Source: Hevea brasiliensis (lineage: Eukaryota > Streptophyta > Magnoliopsida > Malpighiales > Euphorbiaceae). Taken from it: a stretch of 64,000 nt of DNA. The translations under genes and the position numbers were made by a program. The stretch spans positions 84,607,183-84,671,182 of the forward strand of contig NC_079499.1 of NCBI RefSeq assembly GCF_030052815.1, given 5' to 3'. Positions 58,772 to 64,000 of the stretch are shown piece after piece. Under the pieces are notes generated by a model that had not been told where the DNA came from, ran no database searches, and worked only from the letters and a program-made list of their open reading frames with translations. Position 1 is the first letter of the stretch. Every line of letters begins with the position of its first letter.

Positions 58772-61104
58772 CCATACAGTGCTTCATACGGGGCCATTTG
58801 GATGCTAGCTTGGTAGCTATTGTTGTATGCAAATTCTGCTAGTGGGAGGTATCTATCCCAACTGCCCTCAAATTCAATGACACAACTCCTCAGCATATCC
58901 TCAAGGACCTAACATATATTTCATGTTATTATTATCATTTTAGTTCAATATTTGTATTAATTCAATTGGTTTCAATTATTTACCTGGATTACTCTTTCTG
59001 AATGCCCATCCGTCTGAGGATGGAAAGCTGTGCTGAAGTGAAGTTGTGTACCCAAGGATTCAAGCAACTTCTTCCAAAATCTCGATGTAAACCTTGGGTC
59101 TCGATTAGATATGATGGAAAGTGGAATTCCATGCAGTCTAACTATCTCACTGATATACAATTCTGCTAACTTCTACAAAGTAGTCGGTCCTAATCGGCAG
59201 AAGTGTGTCGACTTCGTCAATCTATCTACTATCACCCATACTGCATCATGTTTCTTCTGGGTGAGAGATAGACCACTTACAAAATCCATGGTGACTCGAT
59301 CCCATTTCCATTCAGGTATGCGTATAGGCTGTAGCAAACCCGATGGAACTTGATGTTCTGCCTTGACTTGCTGACATGTCAAGCATTTAGTTACATAGTC
59401 AGCTATGTCCTTCTTCATACCAGGCCACCAATACTGAAGCTTCAGATCATGATACATTTTTGTACTTCCTAGGTGCATAGCATGCACACTGGTGTGTGCC
59501 TCTTTTAGAATACTGGCCTTCAATTCTCCATCATCTGGTACACACAGTCTTCCTTTGTAGTACAGACACCCATCTGTTTTCACTTCATAGTCAGTTTCTT
59601 TTCCTTCTAGGATTTTTCTCATAATAGCCTTTAGCTTCTCATCTACCCTCTTTCCATCTAAAATCTACTGTAACAGGTTTGGCCTCACTTGCAACTCAGC
59701 CAAAATAGCTCCATCTCGAACCAAAGATAGACGGGCATTTAATGATCTCAAAGCTGTGATGGATTTTCTGCTCAAAGCATCAACAACTACATTTGTCTTC
59801 CTAGGATGATAGTCAATTACACAATCATAGTCCTTCAGGAACTCAATCCATCGCCTCTGTCTAAGGTTGAGCTCCTTCTGAGTTGGCAAATATTTTAGAC
59901 TTTTGTGGTCTGTGTAAATGTAGCACTTTTCACTATATAAGTAGTGCCTCCATATCTTCAGTGCGAAGATAATTGCTGTAAGCTCTAGATCATCGGTAGG
60001 GTAATTCTATTCATGTGGCCTTAGCTGCCTGGAAGCATAAGCGACCACCTTCCCCTCTTGCATTAATACACACCCTAACCCATTATGAGAGGCATCACTG
60101 TAGACCACAAAGTCCTTTCCCGACACTGGCTATGTTAATACTGGTGCCTCTGTCAACATAGCCTTCAACTTCTCAAAACTAGCCTGACACTTGTCATTCC
60201 AGTCAAATCTGACATTCTTGTGTAACAACTTGGTCATTGGAGCAGCTATTAACGAAAATCCCTTTACAAATCTTTTGTAATACCCAGCTAGCCCCAAGAA
60301 ACTTCTAACCTCAGTTGTATTTCTGGGAGGCTTCCATTCCATCACTGCTTCTATTTTCTTGGGATCCACTCTAGTCCCATCAGCTGACACTATGTGTCTA
60401 AGGAATGCAATCTCATTCAACCAGAAGTCACACTTGGACAACTTAGCATACAGCTTCTTTTCTCTCAAGGTTTGTAGAACAATCCTCAAATGCTCATCAT
60501 GTTCTTCCCTAGTCTTGGAATATACCAAAATATTATCAATAAAGACCACTACAAACCAATCTAGGTATGGATGGAAGATACGATTCATAAGGTCCATGAA
60601 TGCTACTGGTGCATTTGTTAAGCCAAAGGGCATCACCAGAAACTCATAATGCCCATACCGGGTCCTGAATGCAGTCTTTGGCACATCTGCATCCTTCACC
60701 CTCAGCTGATGATACCCTGATCTGAGATCAATTTTAGAAAATACTCCTGCTCCCTTCAACTGATCAAACAGATCGTCAATTCTAGGCAACGGATATTTGT
60801 TCTTCACAGTCACTTTATTCAACTGCCGATAATCGATGCATAACCTCAAAGTCCCATCTTTCTTCTTTACAAATAGCACTGAAGCTCCCCATGGTGACAC
60901 ACTGGGGCGTATGAACCCCTTATCCAGTAACTCCTGTAACTGGATTTTCAGTTCTTTCAATTCTGTGGGCGCCATCCTATAAGGAGCAATAGAGATTGGT
61001 CTTTGTACAGGCGATATCTCAATAGCAAATTCAACTTCTCTTTCCGTGGTAAACTGGCAATTCTTCAGGAACACATCCGGGAAGTCTTTTCGTGGGTATG
61101 TCAC
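58772..61104 (-). pseudogene. pol: D pol: RT, RNase H and integrase core (broken by TAG stops and active-site changes)
   Basis: One frame holds from 61104. RT (61000-60300): [38 protein letters not shown]. The catalytic box reads [11 protein letters not shown] (60532-60534 is Asn) where FIDD is expected. RNase [21 protein letters not shown] and DALSRKS. Integrase: HAMHLGSTKMYHDLK and CLTCQ zinc-binding region, WDRVTMDFVSGL, then SIISNRDPRFTS (59104-59106), where the second catalytic Asp of SDRD has become Asn. In-frame TAG codons at 60130-60132, 60007-60009, 59665-59667 and 59173-59175 replace expected Gln. A 75-bp intron-like insertion lies at 58909-58983. The frame ends at the B insertion in YGR|KC. 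Confidence 0.9.
58909..58983 (-). other. Candidate 75-bp spliceosomal intron in D integrase
   Basis: On the minus strand the donor is ATCCAG|GTAAATAATT and the acceptor is ATATATGTTAG|GTCCTTGAGG. It is about 80% A+T and has in-frame stops. Removing it restores [14 protein letters not shown], the expected integrase sequence, with no extra or missing codon. The length is near the lower limit for plant introns. It could instead be an insertion, but the exact codon restoration argues against that. Confidence 0.7.
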
Positions 61105-62852
61105 ACTGAGATCGGCTTACTTCGCCTAGTATCCACCACATGTGCTAGGTAGGCTTCACAGCCTTTTCTCATCAGTTTTCTTGCAACTGTGGCTGAGATG
61201 ACATTGGACAAGGAATCTGTCATTTGCCCCACAATTGTGATCTCATTACCCTTATGAGTTTTCAAAGAAATCCTCTTCAGTTTACAATCAACCATTGCCT
61301 GATGACGTGACAACCAGTCCATTCCCAAAATCACGTCAAACTCATGGAAAGGCAACTCAATTAGGTCTGCCAAGAATTCATACCCTTGAATCCTTAATGG
61401 GCAACCCTTGTATACTTTGTTCACCACTACACTGTGGCCCAATGGATTAGTGACTAGAATGTCTTGGTCACTCTCTCTTACTAATATCCCCCTCTCTATG
61501 GGTAGGTTGATGCAGATGTATGAATGAGTGGATCCTGGATCCACCAATGCATGCACAGATGTATTGTAGAGGGAGAACATACCCCTAATGACGTCCGGGG
61601 CATCTTGCTCCTCCTGAGCTCTCATGGCATAAGCTCTGGCAGGTGGTCTGCCCTCAAGCCTCTCTGCTGGCTCAGATGCAGGCCTCTGTGATGGTCCCAT
61701 TGCTTCGGATTTACCAGATTTCCTACCCCTTTGTGGTGCAGGAGCAGGTCTGTCTGCTTGTGTTAGAGCAGTTGTAGTAGTTCTACGTGGACAGTTCCTC
61801 AGCTGATGCTCTATCAACCCACACCTTAAGCAGGCACCGGTCACTCTCCAACACTCCCCCTTATGCCACTTCAGACAATGTGGACATGCAAAAGATGCTG
61901 GGGCTGGTCCCCTGAACCTCGTCCCTGGAGAGCTGCCCACTGATGCTGTGGACTGACCTCTCTTAGGGGTGAACTGTGGCCTGGGCCCTTGGGTCTGACC
62001 TTGACTTTGTGGTTGACCTGAACTCAGTGCAGGTGGACCTTTGAACTTCTTTCCTAGTGCAGGAGATGAGCTAGACTGACCCGGACCCCTCTTCTACTAT
62101 CTCTCTCTTCTGGTCTGCTCACCTATTCTTACTTTTTCAACTTTTATTGTAGCTTCCACTAACTTGGTAAAGTCTGTGATTCCCAAGGCAGTGATCATGA
62201 TCTTTATATTATCATTTAATCCCTCTTCAAATCTCTTACACCTTTCGGCTTCATTAGGGACTATCTCCCTTCCGTAGTGGCTCAGTCTGACAAATTCCTT
62301 TTCATACTCGGCCACTGTCAACTGTCTCTGCCTCAGGTTAATGAATTCCCTTCTTCTCTCTTCCAGGTATACACTACCCACATATTTCTTCTTGAATTCT
62401 GAGAGGAAGAAGTCCCAAGTTATTACTTCTGGTTGCACTTCACTAGACACCGTATCCCACCATTCATATGCATCATCTTGCAACAGAGATATGGCAGCTT
62501 CTAGGTTTTGCTCTAGAGTGCAGTGGAGTTGTTTTAAAACTCTGCCTGTTCTGTTCAACCAATTTTTGGCTGCAACAGAATTATCTTCTCTCTTGCCAAA
62601 GAAGTCCATTGCTCCAAATTTTCTTAATCTTTCCAGGTGTGATTTCGGTTGTGGAGGTGGTGGTGGTGGTGGCATTACCCCAGCCATTTGTTTGAAGAAT
62701 TCGGCCATTTGCTGGAACATGGCCTGTAGAGGTTGAGCAGGCTCTGCTTGAGCTGGCGGAGTAGGTTCTCCCCTACCCCCAGTCTCAGCTGCTGCAGGTG
62801 GAGCATGACTCTCCACTTCCTCCTCAACTGCCCTCTGAGATGTAGGGTCCAT
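61101..62852 (-). pseudogene. gag: D gag-protease polyprotein
   Basis: The start is the ATG at 62852 (MDPTSQRAVEEE), about 105 bases after the primer site. Gag core: HLERLRKFGAMDFFGKRED, LLQDDAYEWWDTV, VAEYEKEFVRLSHYG. Two consecutive TAG codons (62094-62099) replace expected Gln-Gln, and the same frame continues past them. Then come CPHCLKWHKGECW and the CCHC knuckle CLRCGLIEHQLRNC (near 61790-61840), protease active site DPGSTHSYICI near 61530 and FDVILGMDWLSRH near 61310-61345. The frame stops at 61101, one frameshift away from RT, which begins at 61104 in a different frame. The N-terminus is rich in Pro/Ala/Glu, with a run of seven Pro and Gln near 62640-62660. Confidence 0.9.
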
Positions 62853-62957
62853 ATCCTATTTAACAAAGACAAACAGATCTGCATTAGTGTCACCTCGACT
62901 CTTACAAATGCAATGCATGATATGGACTCAATCTAGGCCTAGAAACGCCTAAACCAT
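62853..62957 (-). other. 5' leader of D
   Basis: Short non-coding stretch between primer site and gag start. Confidence 0.7.
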
Positions 62958-62969
62958 GCTCTGATACCA
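62958..62969 (-). promoter_or_regulatory. Primer binding site (initiator Met tRNA) of D
   Basis: The minus strand reads TGGTATCAGAGC, five bases after the LTR edge at 62975. Confidence 0.92.
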
Positions 62970-62974
62970 CTAAA

Positions 62975-64000
62975 TGTGACACTGCTTACCCGTCTACAGT
63001 ATATCTGAGTAAGATATGTCACACAGTGTACCAGAACACTCTATTTTATCTCAATCATTTTTATTCTTCCTTAATTTATTTTTATCATAGTTTTGAATAT
63101 AATTTGTGAAATATAATTCATTTAAGTCATTTATTGAAATTATAATTTATTTGAGGTTCCGAAAATTTTATAGAAAATCCGGTAGAGTACCGGTTAAAAA
63201 TGGAGAAAACAGTTCTTCGGAACCTATGAAAAACACTTCCAATAATCATTTCCAATCATTCTCAAACTCCAATAATCATCAAAATCTCAATATTTTTCAA
63301 CAACATTTCCATTTCTCAATCATTCATTTCTCTGGTATTCATATATAAGCAATAAATAAATACTCAATTTTCCATTCTTAAACACAATTTTCACTATTTA
63401 CAATAACATCAAAATACATTACATAAGTCTCAATCACACAAAAGAAAATAAAAATTAGTTACAAAATACCAAAATAAAACCTAGTGTCCTACCAATGCAC
63501 TGAAGATGGTGAGGTGACACGGACACTATGCAGAGCTATAGATGGTCTCACCCAGTCTGTGGTCTACTGGGCTCTCGATCGATCTCTCCAGAATCTATGC
63601 GTAGCAAAAGCAACGCGCTAAGTAATAATGCTTAGTGGTGCCAATAATAAAATAAAAAGAAATAACAGAAAATAAATATGCAGTGAATGTATTGATGTCT
63701 CATTGCAAATAAATTTTCGATGAGTATTTGTAGTCTTACTTATTTTGTACTTGTTATATTCATTATTTCATTAAATTTATCTACTTTCATTTTTGGTTAC
63801 CCAAGTAACCTATACTGGACGACTGGACTGGATAAACGAGTAAACTGGCACTGGGTATCAAGTACCTCAGGCCGTCACACCATCGGTTGCATATGTATCT
63901 CCCGGTGTGCAACAGAACAGCTAATAAGCTATAATAACATTAGGCACAAGGCCAAGTCTCAACACAATGTCAGAATGGCTAAAAGCCATGAAATCACAGA
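62975..64000 (-). repeat. 5' LTR of D, partial (cut by window end)
   Basis: Starts TGTGACACTGCTTACCCG and follows 51579-52610 with scattered substitutions. The hairpin CTAAG...CTTAG is at 63618-63635. Confidence 0.92.

Larger units (their letters stand above)
51579..64000 (-). mobile_element. Tekay/Del-like chromovirus D (continues beyond the window)
   Basis: The 3' LTR is at 51579-54735 and the 5' LTR starts at 62975 and is cut by the window end. On the minus strand the order is primer site, gag, protease, RT, RNase H, integrase and a chromodomain-like tail. The tail and the RT and integrase motifs indicate the Tekay/Del chromovirus group. Solo LTR B sits in its integrase. The two LTR starts differ by a few percent by eye. 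All enzymes are inactivated by stops and catalytic changes. Confidence 0.92.

Noticed and set aside
62341..62936. Plus-strand ORFs opposite D gag
   Set aside because: They are shadows of the gag frame on the minus strand, with repeats such as poly-Gly mirroring the Pro run.
2773..62969. tRNA genes at the TGGTATCAGAGC sites
   Set aside because: Only 12 bases match the tRNA 3' end, they lie next to LTR edges, and no cloverleaf surrounds them. They are primer binding sites.
1..64000. Naming the species
   Set aside because: Element types fit many eudicots. No host gene or species-specific satellite can be recognised here.

Overview
The window is a block of nested LTR retrotransposons from a plant nuclear genome, most likely a eudicot. 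The evidence is Ty3/gypsy elements with long LTRs (3.1 to 5 kb), initiator-Met primer binding sites, an Ogre/Tat-type giant element and a Ty1/copia remnant. I see no convincing host gene. Almost all coding sequence is retrotransposon gag or pol on the minus strand, and nearly all of it is broken.

Layout, left to right. 1-6497: right part of a minus-strand Ty3/gypsy element (A1): RT fragment, gag-protease, primer site and 5' LTR. 6498-7410 and 7411-8081: truncated LTR pieces of two related families (B-like, C-like). 8082-9802: decayed plus-strand Ty1/copia RT-RNase H, followed by an AT-rich stretch to 11490. 11491-51578: an Ogre/Tat element on the minus strand, expanded by insertions. Its parts are a left LTR (11491 to about 16470), a 3' UTR with tandem repeats, pol (18584-26140, split by solo LTR E at 19336-23480), a predicted intron (26141-26323), gag-protease (to 29880), ORF1 (30224-32204), a leader with a primer site, and a right LTR from 33049. 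That right LTR is split by solo LTR C (36397-39800), by a non-autonomous gypsy element A2 (41061-51182) and by chromovirus D (51579 to beyond the window). D carries solo LTR B (55372-58766) in its integrase.

E, A2 and B have perfect 5-bp target duplications, and C has one with a single mismatch. The left Ogre LTR serves as the empty-site reference for A2 and C. Relative ages follow from nesting: copia, then Ogre, then D, C, E and A2, with B younger than D.

The most interesting signals are not ordinary genes. (1) Every gypsy LTR that is long enough carries, about 170-235 bases from its 5' end, a module resembling the 3' half of plant 5S rRNA (A-box-like and C-box-like). (2) These LTRs also share a hairpin whose stem sequence differs between families while pairing is kept. 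(3) The Ogre LTR carries two gene-like units, each with a TATA box, antisense to gag-pol. (4) A 75-bp GT-AG intron candidate lies in the integrase of D. (5) The nonsense codons in D are almost all TAG where Gln is expected, which fits decay of methylated CAG sites.
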